From: JABDKJ01 sp964609215
Lineage (GTDB): Bacteria > Bacteroidota > Bacteroidia > Flavobacteriales_D > JABDKJ01
Assembly: GCA_964609215.1 (NCBI GenBank)
Contig: CAZSQZ010000007.1
Location: forward strand, 1-64,000
Direction: 5' to 3'
Length of the DNA stretch: 64,000 nt
Shown here: piece by piece, positions 1 to 8,768 of the stretch
Layout of the letters: each line of letters opens with the position of its first letter
Numbering within the stretch: position 1 is the first letter of the stretch
Program-made: the position numbers and the translations under genes
The notes under the pieces: generated by a model
Database searches by the model: none
Told to the model about the DNA's origin: nothing
Seen by the model: the letters and a program-made list of their open reading frames with translations, nothing else

Positions 1-357
1 ATTCCCACTAGCAACCTCTTTTGGAATATCAATATCTCCTTTATTTTTAAAAAAATCTTTATATATTTCTTTGTTACTCACATTTATATCATAGGTGTCC
101 AGAATTTTAGTATGTCCGACTGAAGAATAAATCGATTCGATCTCCTCCGTTGAAAATTTTGCATATAAAAGATTGACCGATGGTCTTCCATCTAAATTAA
201 GACCATTTTGGAACATTTGCATTCCCCTTAATCCTGAGTTAAAGGTGAACATGAAATTGTACGGGTCGTCATAAGTAGAGCCTGATTCAAGGTGCGATTG
301 CGTAAAGACGAAATAGGGTGCGATTAATATTATGCTGAATAAGATAGTATGCTTCAT
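1..357 (-). CDS. exported protein of unknown function, partial (C-terminus off the left edge)
   Basis: An open frame runs from an ATG at 357-355 to base 1 without a stop, so only about 119 N-terminal residues are visible. They begin MKHTILFSIILIAPYFVFTQ, a clear signal peptide, so the protein is probably exported to the periplasm or outer membrane. I do not recognise the mature part (SHLESGSTYDDPYNFMF and onward). Its ATG overlaps the stop of the preceding gene as ATGA, so it is translationally coupled and belongs to the same operon as the ExbB/ExbD-type genes. No function is assigned. The rest of the protein lies outside the window. Confidence 0.75.
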   Translation of the reverse strand, partial: MKHTILFSIILIAPYFVFTQSHLESGSTYDDPYNFMFTFNSGLRGMQMFQNGLNLDGRPSVNLLYAKFSTEEIESIYSSVGHTKILDTYDINVSNKEIYKDFFKNKGDIDIPKEVASGN

Positions 358-1133
358 TTTTGTGTTTTATATCTAGATGTAATTTTTGTGAACAACTGTT
401 TCACTTGGGAAAGGAAATTTTTGTTACTTAATTCGAGATTAAGTATCATGAATTCATCAATCGTTTTTTTAGATTCTTGTAATTTCAATATTCTTTCGCT
501 CAAGTTGGATTCATACTCTTCATAGCCAGGAATACTTGTATTTAGCGCTCCCAAACTTTTTTCAAGGTCCTCTCTTTTGATATTATATGAATTTTGAATA
601 TCCAAATTTAGCTTTTGCAATGAGCCGTTATATTGTACTCCAAAATGTTCGGTCGCCACAAGACATATTTTCTGTAGTTCAATCTCAAATTTCTTTTGAT
701 CTGTTATCAAAGCACCATCTGCATTTTTATACTTATCCAACTTTGATTCTAATTTTGTAATTTTTGAGTTTAACTCTCCAATAAAATCCCGGAGTTCAAT
801 AATTTTCTTGCTCTCGAGTTCTGATTTTCGTTTGTCATTAGAATCAACTAGCTGTTTCAATCGTGAAAGTTCATTTTCGTACTCATCATTTCCGTCATGT
901 TCAGAGAAAATTAGTTGATTTATTTGCGCCAAATATTTTGGAAACAAATTAGAACAATGCAGAAACAACAAAGCTCGCTGATTAACCAAGTCTGTTTTCT
1001 TATGCGAATAATCAGTTGAGATGATCTGGTTAAGTTTCAAAGTGACTTGTTCTTTAACCTGAAACCATCCTACAGAATTATCGACTCTCATGAGCCCTAG
1101 AAATTTAGCACTTTCTATTTCGGGAAGTAGCAT
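354..1133 (-). CDS. coiled-coil protein of unknown function in the ExbB/ExbD operon
   Basis: The 259-residue product has no signal peptide or membrane segment, so it is probably cytoplasmic. The central part (about residues 85-140 and 185-235) is rich in Lys, Glu and Leu in a heptad-like pattern, for example SRLKQLVDSNDKRKSELESK and LESKLDKYKN, suggesting a long coiled coil. I do not recognise a family. It lies two bases after the second ExbD-like gene and overlaps the next gene by four bases, so it is made together with the motor proteins. A cytoplasmic coiled-coil protein beside a MotA/ExbB-type channel could be an adaptor on the inner face of the motor; this is inference from position only. 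Confidence 0.75.
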   Translation of the reverse strand: MLLPEIESAKFLGLMRVDNSVGWFQVKEQVTLKLNQIISTDYSHKKTDLVNQRALLFLHCSNLFPKYLAQINQLIFSEHDGNDEYENELSRLKQLVDSNDKRKSELESKKIIELRDFIGELNSKITKLESKLDKYKNADGALITDQKKFEIELQKICLVATEHFGVQYNGSLQKLNLDIQNSYNIKREDLEKSLGALNTSIPGYEEYESNLSERILKLQESKKTIDEFMILNLELSNKNFLSQVKQLFTKITSRYKTQK

Positions 1134-1135
1134 AA

Positions 1136-1807
1136 CTAATTAATTTGATTTTGAATTTTACCCCAGTCTACAACAATGAATCTCCTGTTAGTAGGAGCTT
1201 CAAATGTGATTGTAGTATCGGCCGTAACTTGATTTGCTTCGTGCTGCCAAATGCATGTAATGTTTGCTTTTATTGGTTTCTTTTCAAGATCAATCTCAAG
1301 ATGATCTGAGTATATAATACCGATTTCAAATTCAAGGTTACGAGGTGGGTTTTTAAAAGTAACCGTTTTTAAGGCTTCTAATGGTTCACCATGTATATCC
1401 AGCTCATTGGTGATCGTAATAGATTGTGGGTGATCAATTTGATTTCCTGGGTCACATTCAAAGGTTACATTCCGAAGATTATTAGCGTAATAATTGTCAA
1501 AATCAATAACATTCTCGGACCAATATATGGAATCTTTAATTAAGCTCATATTAGCCGGACTGTCACCATGATCCCCTGCGTTAGCCATAACATAAATATC
1601 TGCTTTGATTTTGGTGTTTTTTTCCAATTTTTTGTTCTCATATAGAACAATCTCAACTTTGCCTGTACCACATATTCTTTCAATAGGAATTGATGGAACT
1701 CTTAATGTTGAGAGAATAAAAAACAAGATTATTACGGCAGCTAGAGAATTACTTACAATATCTAGCATTGATAGTCCAAACGTGCCAATCTTTCTTCTTC
1801 GAGTCAT
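1136..1807 (-). CDS. ExbD/TolR-like membrane-anchored motor protein (second of two)
   Basis: The 223-residue product has a short basic cytoplasmic start (MTRRRKIG), one membrane helix at about residues 12-35 and a periplasmic domain of about 185 residues. The helix carries GLSMLDIVSN; Asp16 sits where ExbD, TolR and MotB carry the proton-binding aspartate (the LVD motif of ExbD). The domain behind it is beta-rich and I cannot assign it; it is longer than the peptidoglycan-binding part of ExbD (about 100 residues). The gene follows the first ExbD-like gene by five bases. Known ExbD proteins form a dimer inside an ExbB pentamer, so this protein may pair with its neighbour. The ExbD-like assignment rests on the helix, its Asp and the adjacent ExbB-like gene. 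Confidence 0.7.
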   Translation of the reverse strand: MTRRRKIGTFGLSMLDIVSNSLAAVIILFFILSTLRVPSIPIERICGTGKVEIVLYENKKLEKNTKIKADIYVMANAGDHGDSPANMSLIKDSIYWSENVIDFDNYYANNLRNVTFECDPGNQIDHPQSITITNELDIHGEPLEALKTVTFKNPPRNLEFEIGIIYSDHLEIDLEKKPIKANITCIWQHEANQVTADTTITFEAPTNRRFIVVDWGKIQNQIN

Positions 1808-1812
1808 AATAT

Positions 1813-2343
1813 TTATGGTAGTTCTACTTGTAAAATATCGCGTTTACCGATTAAAGTTTCATCTCCGGAAGTAATAAAGCGAGATCCTTCGTAAACGAAA
1901 TACTCAATCACGTTTTTAGACATATTTTGATTACAGTAAATTTCAAGCGTCAGTCTACTTAACAATTCTGCTCCAGATGGAACATATAATTCCCACATAT
2001 ATGAATTACCAATGGATCCTTTAGTAAAACCTTCTTTAATGATTCCATTTATTCCTTTGTCCTTTAAACTTAAAGTGCATTCCTCCTTAATCTGTAGATC
2101 AGAGAAAATCTGAATTGTTAATTCGTCAAAATTAGTTTCAATAGACGTACTATTGTTAGAGGGACTCAATGTCATTCTACTTCCTTGATTTTTTGAGTAA
2201 ATTTTACTCTTTTTACTTTTGTCATTCCCACCAACGCTCACTGCTACAATTAGCATTAAAATAATTGTTCCGGCCAGTGCGTTTGACAGAACATCCAAAA
2301 GAGATAGACCGAAGGGATCTTTAGGATTCTTTTTCTTCATCAC
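1813..2343 (-). CDS. ExbD/TolR-like membrane-anchored motor protein (first of two)
   Basis: The 176-residue product has a basic start, one membrane helix at about residues 14-37 and a periplasmic domain. The helix contains FGLSLLDVLSNALAG, almost the same pattern as the neighbouring 223-residue protein (FGLSMLDIVSNSLAA), with Asp17 at the expected proton-carrying position. A Ser/Asn/Lys-rich linker (about residues 38-65) follows, then about 110 residues of unassigned domain. The start overlaps the end of the ExbB-like gene by 23 bases, which fixes the pairing and suggests translational coupling. By analogy with ExbB5-ExbD2 and MotA5-MotB2 complexes, this is the axial stator component of an ion-driven motor. 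Confidence 0.72.
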   Translation of the reverse strand: MMKKKNPKDPFGLSLLDVLSNALAGTIILMLIVAVSVGGNDKSKKSKIYSKNQGSRMTLSPSNNSTSIETNFDELTIQIFSDLQIKEECTLSLKDKGINGIIKEGFTKGSIGNSYMWELYVPSGAELLSRLTLEIYCNQNMSKNVIEYFVYEGSRFITSGDETLIGKRDILQVELP

Positions 2344-3742
2344 TTTTTATTACATTCCCCATATTTCTTAGTTGATATGGAAGTTTCAATAGCGCATGAT
2401 ACTCAAGCCTCTCAAAGAAGTCAGCCTCCATTTTTTTTGTTCGAGCCAATATATATGTCATTGGCACAAGCGTTATAAGTGCTACAAACGAAGTATCGAA
2501 AGCCGTTCCTAAGGAGGTGGAAACCAAATCCAGTGCGCCAGTCTGTTCAATTGGTCCCGTTGCTTCAAATATCGCGGATGCATTTTCCATGGCCGATATT
2601 ATTCCGAAAATCGTACCTATAAAACCTAGTGTCGGTGCGGCCCACACTAAAAAGTTAATGACCTCATATTCCCCCATTTCAACTGATTCTCTATATGAAT
2701 TCACTCTATCTTTTATAAGTTCTCTAATATTAAGTTTCGGATCGTTAAATGCGGATTCAATAGTCTCATGGATTAATCTAGGGACCAAGAAAATATTTTT
2801 TGTTTTATCGCTTTTTTGAATCTCAACGAACTCAGATTTCTTACTTGTAATATTCCATGTTCGATCCTCATCATAATCTATAAACTTAAATTGAAGCTTG
2901 CACCACTTTTGCCTGAGTGCCAATAGTAATATCAAACACCACGTTGCCAAGAAAAATGTTAACCATTGTATAGATCCTCCTAAAGCTTGTAACAATCGTC
3001 CAGGTTTGGTAATCTTTGAACTTTGATGATCTCTGATCTTCTGTATCGCCCCAATTATCAAATATCTTCGCCAGTAATTTGAATCCATTTTAGGCTTTTT
3101 ATCAATGTCACGATATATACCAGCTTGATTCAGGAGTTTTTCTGTTGGGTGAAGCTCAAAGTCCGGAAATAACCCCAAAGTATACCATTCACGACCCAAG
3201 TGACCCGAGATAAATTTTTTGATGGCTGCGTTGTCTTTTACATACTTAATGTCCTGTCCATTCTTTTTTCTTAAATAATTTTTGTCTTCTGGCATCAATA
3301 TAGCAACCAGTTCATGATCGATAACCGCTTTATTTCTTCCAAAATGTCCATTGATTTTCTCACTGAAATCTATTAGAGAATTATTGTTGATGCTATCAAG
3401 ATTCTCTTTGCCTGAAAGTGGAGCCCAATCTTTCAATAAATGTGGTAATAAGTAAGCAACTAATGCTCTTGACTTCAAACTGTCATTTGATTGTTGAATC
3501 AGATCAACGAATAGCGCATTCGACTTTTTGATTTCCTCAGAATTAATGTCTCCAATATTTGATCTGTTTATTTCTACAAGTGACCCAAGAAATATATTTC
3601 CAACAACAGCTGTTACTAAAATTGCTATAAAAAAAGATTTAAGCATCGTTGACTTGGGAATGTCAAATGGAGATTTACCGTTTAAGTTTTCCTTTGAATA
3701 AAGGTTAACTAAAAAGGATTCGTATCGTTTTCGATTTTTCAT
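2321..3742 (-). CDS. MotA/TolQ/ExbB-type proton-channel protein
   Basis: The 473-residue protein has membrane helices at about residues 33-55 and 256-277, then the conserved MotA/TolQ/ExbB core at about 360-435. The core shows WAAPTLGFIGTIFGIISAM and STSLGTAFDTSFVALITLVP, the hallmark channel-lining helices of the family. A loop of about 200 residues between the first two helices, probably periplasmic, is an addition not seen in ExbB or TolQ (about 230-245 residues). It should form a pentameric channel around the two ExbD-like proteins encoded next and turn ion flow into movement. It is preceded by a 65-base gap, the largest in the operon, so an internal promoter is possible. The substrate or target of the motor is unknown. 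Confidence 0.85.
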   Translation of the reverse strand: MKNRKRYESFLVNLYSKENLNGKSPFDIPKSTMLKSFFIAILVTAVVGNIFLGSLVEINRSNIGDINSEEIKKSNALFVDLIQQSNDSLKSRALVAYLLPHLLKDWAPLSGKENLDSINNNSLIDFSEKINGHFGRNKAVIDHELVAILMPEDKNYLRKKNGQDIKYVKDNAAIKKFISGHLGREWYTLGLFPDFELHPTEKLLNQAGIYRDIDKKPKMDSNYWRRYLIIGAIQKIRDHQSSKITKPGRLLQALGGSIQWLTFFLATWCLILLLALRQKWCKLQFKFIDYDEDRTWNITSKKSEFVEIQKSDKTKNIFLVPRLIHETIESAFNDPKLNIRELIKDRVNSYRESVEMGEYEVINFLVWAAPTLGFIGTIFGIISAMENASAIFEATGPIEQTGALDLVSTSLGTAFDTSFVALITLVPMTYILARTKKMEADFFERLEYHALLKLPYQLRNMGNVIKSDEEKES

Positions 3743-3807
3743 AGTTGTTAATTCATTTCTAATTGGACAATTTGCATGATTAATATATTCAGGTTTTTGG
3801 CTTGATA

Positions 3808-6747
3808 TTACAAATCTGTTCTATCAAAATAGCCGATTGGATTTGCCCTCCAAATTCCATCCAAATCCCATTTTGTTGACCTAGCTATGGCACTTAAAAG
3901 TTTTGATTGACTAAACGAATTATCCATATGCATGACAAAATTTATTTCAGACTCAATCTTGGTTTTAATCTTCTGAAAACTTCTTGTCTCGAACCTTTTT
4001 CTTTTATCAATTTTGTTTCTAACCGTTAAGGTATCCTTAACTTTTATTGCCATTCGATCCTTGACAAAGCATTCAATTTTCAGGTCTGCGTCCCAGGCAA
4101 AGGCAATATTCTCTCTCCAAACCGGTTTCCAGATACTTTTGTAATCATTATTAAATTCCTTAAAATTTCTTGTTCTAAGTGTATTCATCATTTCTATCTC
4201 AACAGGTAAATTATTAGAAGTTGAATAAATTATTTTGTTCTCCCGCGTGGTTTCCATTATTATCGATCTAGATCTATTAGCCGGTTTTATAAAATAATCG
4301 AATACCTTAATTTGTTTGTATGGAATATCCAACTTCAAATTGTTCAAATAATAATTACCCTCGGAATTGTCCGTTGAAGACTTGTGTTTTGCTAAATGCT
4401 CCAGGAATAAGGACATATTGGATCTTGAACCTTTACATATCTGATCTTTGGAAAGAATCTTAACTTCAACTGGCTTCTGTTTCACTTGCTCTTTCCACCC
4501 GAAAAGACCAATATGATTCTTGGTTGGAATTAAGCACAATGAAAACCTATTTTTATCTATTGAATTAACTTCATCAAGAACAACTGAAACCTTCTCATTG
4601 GCAATTGCATACCAGGCCAGCCAAGGATTTGGTAGTTTATTGAGAAGCTTGCTATTAAGCCAAGGATGACTCGTTTTAGTGGAAAGATCGCTTCCTCCTC
4701 TCCAAATATAAAGATCAGTGCCGATTTCCAATAGGTAATCCAATTCAAAATCTTTGGATGGATTTTCACATGCTTCTAAAAGAATTTCGGGCAATTCTGA
4801 TATCAAAGTGTCTGCTTTCAAATATGTCATGGGATCCAAACTATGAACATCACGATGGTCTATTTGGGGTAAGATTTGCTTGATCTTTACAAAACTAGAG
4901 CATGCACTTTCTCTTACTAGCTGAAGTAAAGAGTTGGGAATTTTCCCATGATCTATTATAAAATTTAGGATTTTATATTTCAATTGAATCTCTAATTCTG
5001 TGTCAATTAATAGATCTTCGAAGAGTCCCCTACCCTCATTTAATTCTGATGTTTCATATTTTTTTGAATAGTATATTTCGCACTGTTCTTTACTTTTTAC
5101 TTTACCAATAAAGAGTTCTATTGGAACATTGCCGCAATTGACGCTATCACGAATGAATTTATCATACACAATTAATTCCTGAGCATTTCCAGGTTCGTTT
5201 GTCACCAAGCTTTCGCTCCATTTTAAGTTAGTTCTTTGAATGATTTTCGTTAATTTTCCAGAAGAATTGCTTCTATACTTTAACACATAAAGATTTTCTT
5301 GCAGTATACCATCCAGTTCGAGCGTACATATAAAGACCTCCTTGGTCCTATCGTAATTAATGACGTTTGAATTCCCATGCATAAGCTCTTTCTGATCTAG
5401 GTGGCCATTCACGTGGCTTACTATACTGCTGTCAGGACTGTATTGATATATTTTAAAAATACTATCCCCAACCCAAGCGGAGAAAAGTCTATGAATTAAC
5501 TGGTTTTCAAAATTGCTTGAACTAATTGGTTCAATAGTTCTTTTCCGTAAAATACTATCTACTTTTGTGCTCCTTTTAGTTGTTAGCCCATCATAAGGAA
5601 AGTAAGTGGCAATTTCATCATCGCCATTTTGGATGTTGCCACTCACTTTATAACCATATAATTCATCAATGCATTTGTTCTTAAACACTATGAATTCATT
5701 TTGATCTACTGAATATGTATCTAATTCATCGATACATTCAAGATTGCACATAAACAGCCAGGCCAATCCATATCCAAATTTTTTGTCTAACATTTTTCGA
5801 CATAACGCGGAAGGAACACGCTTGCTCAATCTGCTATCAAATTTGGTTAGATAGGGAATGGATTCAAATGGAACTTTATTTGATGTTGTATTGAAATTTT
5901 TAGCCCCACCATTCCAAACTTGATAATCATAATTCCCATTCTCATCTATCGTTTCCACCATGAGATCAAACTCGACTTCGCCACCGCTTTTTAATTTGCT
6001 CCATGTGCACTTTTTGATATTTTCTATTGCATCACCCTTTAGTTCTAATGAGTCTGCCATAGCTTCAATGTCTCTGCTGTCTTTGCTTCTGTTTAATTCA
6101 CCACAGTCACATGATTTGGAGGGTTTAATTGCAATTATCTTGGCCGATCCATTATTTTCGATAGCTTTTCTTAAAATATTATCATAAACGGTGGTGTTTG
6201 TTAATTTTTTCAGATATTCTGAAAAAAAATCATTCGCATCTGAGAATTGTGGATTTCGAGTCATTAGGAGGTTGACGAATTCAAATTCTGTTGGTTTTTG
6301 GTAATTGGGATTCACATTTCCATTTTTATCTATCAATTTTATTTTTGGTTGTGATAATGAAGAAATTGACCATAATGAATTAGATTTTTTGCTCTTATGG
6401 TGCAGAATGAAATGATGCAATTCTTTTATCTTTTTCGGCTTGATTACTACCTTATCGTCAGGAGTTGAAATACCATAGAAGGCTAACCATTCATTATTTA
6501 ATTCAGAAAAATCTGAAGAATACCATGATCTTTTCTTATTCGAAAAGTATTTGCCATTTGATTCGAGCAAAAAAATATCTGGCTTCAATATTGCATCTTT
6601 AATGGGCATATTGATGGATTCCAAAGGGCTCGGCGCTTCATTGTCTATGGCATTTTTATCCAACCAATAATTTCCATTGTCTTGAACAATGACAAAAGCA
6701 AAGATTATTAATACTATGACGATATTGAGGCTCCAAATTTTCATCAC
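3808..6747 (-). CDS. large membrane-anchored protein of the ExbB/ExbD operon, unknown function
   Basis: The 979-residue protein starts with MMKIWSLNIVIVLIIFAFVI, a hydrophobic segment that looks like an uncleaved signal anchor, so the rest should lie in the periplasm. It is rich in Lys, Asn, Ser and aromatic residues. It has a small cysteine cluster (SKSCDCGELN, about residue 213) and scattered further cysteines. I recognise no domain. The start overlaps the stop of the gene before it by four bases (ATGA). The ExbB-like gene follows after 65 bases. It may be the envelope part that the motor acts on; this is inferred only from the operon. Confidence 0.7.
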   Translation of the reverse strand: MMKIWSLNIVIVLIIFAFVIVQDNGNYWLDKNAIDNEAPSPLESINMPIKDAILKPDIFLLESNGKYFSNKKRSWYSSDFSELNNEWLAFYGISTPDDKVVIKPKKIKELHHFILHHKSKKSNSLWSISSLSQPKIKLIDKNGNVNPNYQKPTEFEFVNLLMTRNPQFSDANDFFSEYLKKLTNTTVYDNILRKAIENNGSAKIIAIKPSKSCDCGELNRSKDSRDIEAMADSLELKGDAIENIKKCTWSKLKSGGEVEFDLMVETIDENGNYDYQVWNGGAKNFNTTSNKVPFESIPYLTKFDSRLSKRVPSALCRKMLDKKFGYGLAWLFMCNLECIDELDTYSVDQNEFIVFKNKCIDELYGYKVSGNIQNGDDEIATYFPYDGLTTKRSTKVDSILRKRTIEPISSSNFENQLIHRLFSAWVGDSIFKIYQYSPDSSIVSHVNGHLDQKELMHGNSNVINYDRTKEVFICTLELDGILQENLYVLKYRSNSSGKLTKIIQRTNLKWSESLVTNEPGNAQELIVYDKFIRDSVNCGNVPIELFIGKVKSKEQCEIYYSKKYETSELNEGRGLFEDLLIDTELEIQLKYKILNFIIDHGKIPNSLLQLVRESACSSFVKIKQILPQIDHRDVHSLDPMTYLKADTLISELPEILLEACENPSKDFELDYLLEIGTDLYIWRGGSDLSTKTSHPWLNSKLLNKLPNPWLAWYAIANEKVSVVLDEVNSIDKNRFSLCLIPTKNHIGLFGWKEQVKQKPVEVKILSKDQICKGSRSNMSLFLEHLAKHKSSTDNSEGNYYLNNLKLDIPYKQIKVFDYFIKPANRSRSIIMETTRENKIIYSTSNNLPVEIEMMNTLRTRNFKEFNNDYKSIWKPVWRENIAFAWDADLKIECFVKDRMAIKVKDTLTVRNKIDKRKRFETRSFQKIKTKIESEINFVMHMDNSFSQSKLLSAIARSTKWDLDGIWRANPIGYFDRTDL

Positions 6748-8768
6748 TCACAACTGATTTTTTTAACATTCAAATTGAGTAATCTGTCAAATTGCTTTTC
6801 AATCAATTGCACGTTATTCTTGTTTTCCATGACAAAATTTAAAAAACCATGTTTAGCGCTAGAAAAATCTGATGTAAAAGATTTCTCCGCTTTTTCATTG
6901 ATACAGACTACGAATCCATCATCCGGTTCTGAGGTACAAACAGCTATACTTTTTTGATGTTGATTTATTCTGAGGATCACCAATTCCCAATCTGCTAGTA
7001 GCATCCACGTTACGAGTGGCTTTTCAGCAAGCCATCTATTATTATTTAGTATATCCAATATTTTTGAATTAAGGCTCTTTGAAATTATGGAATATGAATT
7101 GCCATCGTAGACGATACATCTTAGGTTAGCAAAGTCACTGTCTTCTAGAAAAACTATCTTGGACTCGCGTTTGGTCTGTACTTTGGCTAATAGTCCAAGA
7201 GGATTTCCTGCAATGTTGCTTGACGTCATCATTCTTTCAGGTAAGTAAGCAATGATTGATTTGCTTCCTACCTTGTCGTACCAATCATTAATTATTTTAT
7301 TCAATATTGGAATAGATTCTAGCCCACTTTTATATACTTTACTCATAAACAGCCTTGATTGCTTAATATTTTGAGCCTTTATAGGATGATAAAATTCGTT
7401 CCCATCCAATCCTATTAAAAAGTATTCTCCATTTATTGCAATTCCGCTCAATAAAATTTTTTGATTTTTATTTGTTGGCTCTTTAATAACCTTGAATTTT
7501 TGTGAATTTGCAGCAACGATAGCGATAGAGGAAAGTAAATTATGTCTTTTTAGTTTATCCTTTTTGCTCAATTTGTTAGCATTTCTAAACAATTCTTGAT
7601 CAAGACCAACTATTTTTCGTTTTACTTTAGCATCTCCTGGACTTATTAAATACACTCCATCATTAGTTGGTAATAAAAAGCGAAATTGGTATTGACTTCC
7701 TGTCTTTTTTAACCATGTTTTATAATACGTACATTCTGGATCACGTCCATGGTGGTTTCCACTCTCGCACCCTCCAAATGGTTCATTTAGATTACCTAAT
7801 TCAATAGATTTGTTCTTCCATTGCTCATATCTATTGGTCAAATTAAATGGAATCAACGAATTGTGAAATTCTATATTTTCCTTTGTATCAATAAGAACAG
7901 GAAGAACGTTAAGTTTATATTTTCCTATTTCAGTTGGGAAATTGACGTTTGCAAGAAGGGTTTTAGCATCCTCATCAAAAGAACATGGTTCTTCAGATAT
8001 TCTATTTTTAGTGAAGAAACTTGCAGAATGTATATTAATTTCTGCATCTATGATTCTGGCAAAACATTTATGACTGTCAAAAGCAAATGATCTTGGTGCA
8101 TGAAGTATGCTCTCTTCAACTGTTGGTAATATTTCAATACCTGGTGCGGTACTCTCATTTATTAGTTCAGCATCTTCCTCGTTAATTAGTTTCTCCTCAG
8201 CATTTAATTGATGTTCATCTTCTTTTTTTGTGACAATCTGCTTTTGTTTTTCATTCCACTCCTCAATTGTATCTTCTTCCTGCGTGGTTGTGTTTACTTC
8301 CTTTGGATTCTTTCCCGCTGACGGCTTTTCTTCAATCTTTGGTTTTTTAACATTTCCTCCATTAGGTTTTTCCTTTATCACAAACTCAGTGGGCTTCTCT
8401 TTCTCAAGCTGTTTTACAACGTTGTCTGGTTTCTCTATTACCAGCTGAATTGGATTCTTCTCTTGAATTGGCTTTTCCTCTGCAATACTTTGCTCTTCCT
8501 CAGTAGGTTTTTCGCTTGTTTTAGAATTCCCATTTGTTGATCCTTCACATTTTTTTTCCATTTTCTTCTGGATTCTTTTGTATTTCCTGCATTCTGATGA
8601 CTTTCCAGCTAAACATCCGTCCTTAGCTTCGAACAGTGCGTACCCGCTGCATATATCATCTGGATTAAAAGATCCACCACTATATACTTCTGGTATAACC
8701 GATTGGCATTGAAGATCACTGGCGAGATTTATTATAACCAATAAGAAAATTGCTACAAGTACTCTCAT
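6744..8768 (-). CDS. exported protein with a Lys/Glu/Pro-rich spacer, unknown function
   Basis: The 674-residue product begins with a signal peptide (MRVLVAIFLLVIINLASDLQ). A cysteine-containing segment follows (about residues 38-74, with CSGYALFEAKDGCLAG). A low-complexity spacer at about residues 80-205 is built of repeated EKP and EEKP-like units, of the sort that bridges peptidoglycan in TonB-like proteins. The C-terminal 450 residues are unassigned and look globular. Four-base overlaps join it to the genes on both sides. A long Glu/Lys/Pro spacer in an exported protein next to an ExbB/ExbD-type motor recalls TonB, but no TonB C-terminal domain is visible, so this is only an analogy. Confidence 0.7.
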   Translation of the reverse strand: MRVLVAIFLLVIINLASDLQCQSVIPEVYSGGSFNPDDICSGYALFEAKDGCLAGKSSECRKYKRIQKKMEKKCEGSTNGNSKTSEKPTEEEQSIAEEKPIQEKNPIQLVIEKPDNVVKQLEKEKPTEFVIKEKPNGGNVKKPKIEEKPSAGKNPKEVNTTTQEEDTIEEWNEKQKQIVTKKEDEHQLNAEEKLINEEDAELINESTAPGIEILPTVEESILHAPRSFAFDSHKCFARIIDAEINIHSASFFTKNRISEEPCSFDEDAKTLLANVNFPTEIGKYKLNVLPVLIDTKENIEFHNSLIPFNLTNRYEQWKNKSIELGNLNEPFGGCESGNHHGRDPECTYYKTWLKKTGSQYQFRFLLPTNDGVYLISPGDAKVKRKIVGLDQELFRNANKLSKKDKLKRHNLLSSIAIVAANSQKFKVIKEPTNKNQKILLSGIAINGEYFLIGLDGNEFYHPIKAQNIKQSRLFMSKVYKSGLESIPILNKIINDWYDKVGSKSIIAYLPERMMTSSNIAGNPLGLLAKVQTKRESKIVFLEDSDFANLRCIVYDGNSYSIISKSLNSKILDILNNNRWLAEKPLVTWMLLADWELVILRINQHQKSIAVCTSEPDDGFVVCINEKAEKSFTSDFSSAKHGFLNFVMENKNNVQLIEKQFDRLLNLNVKKISCE

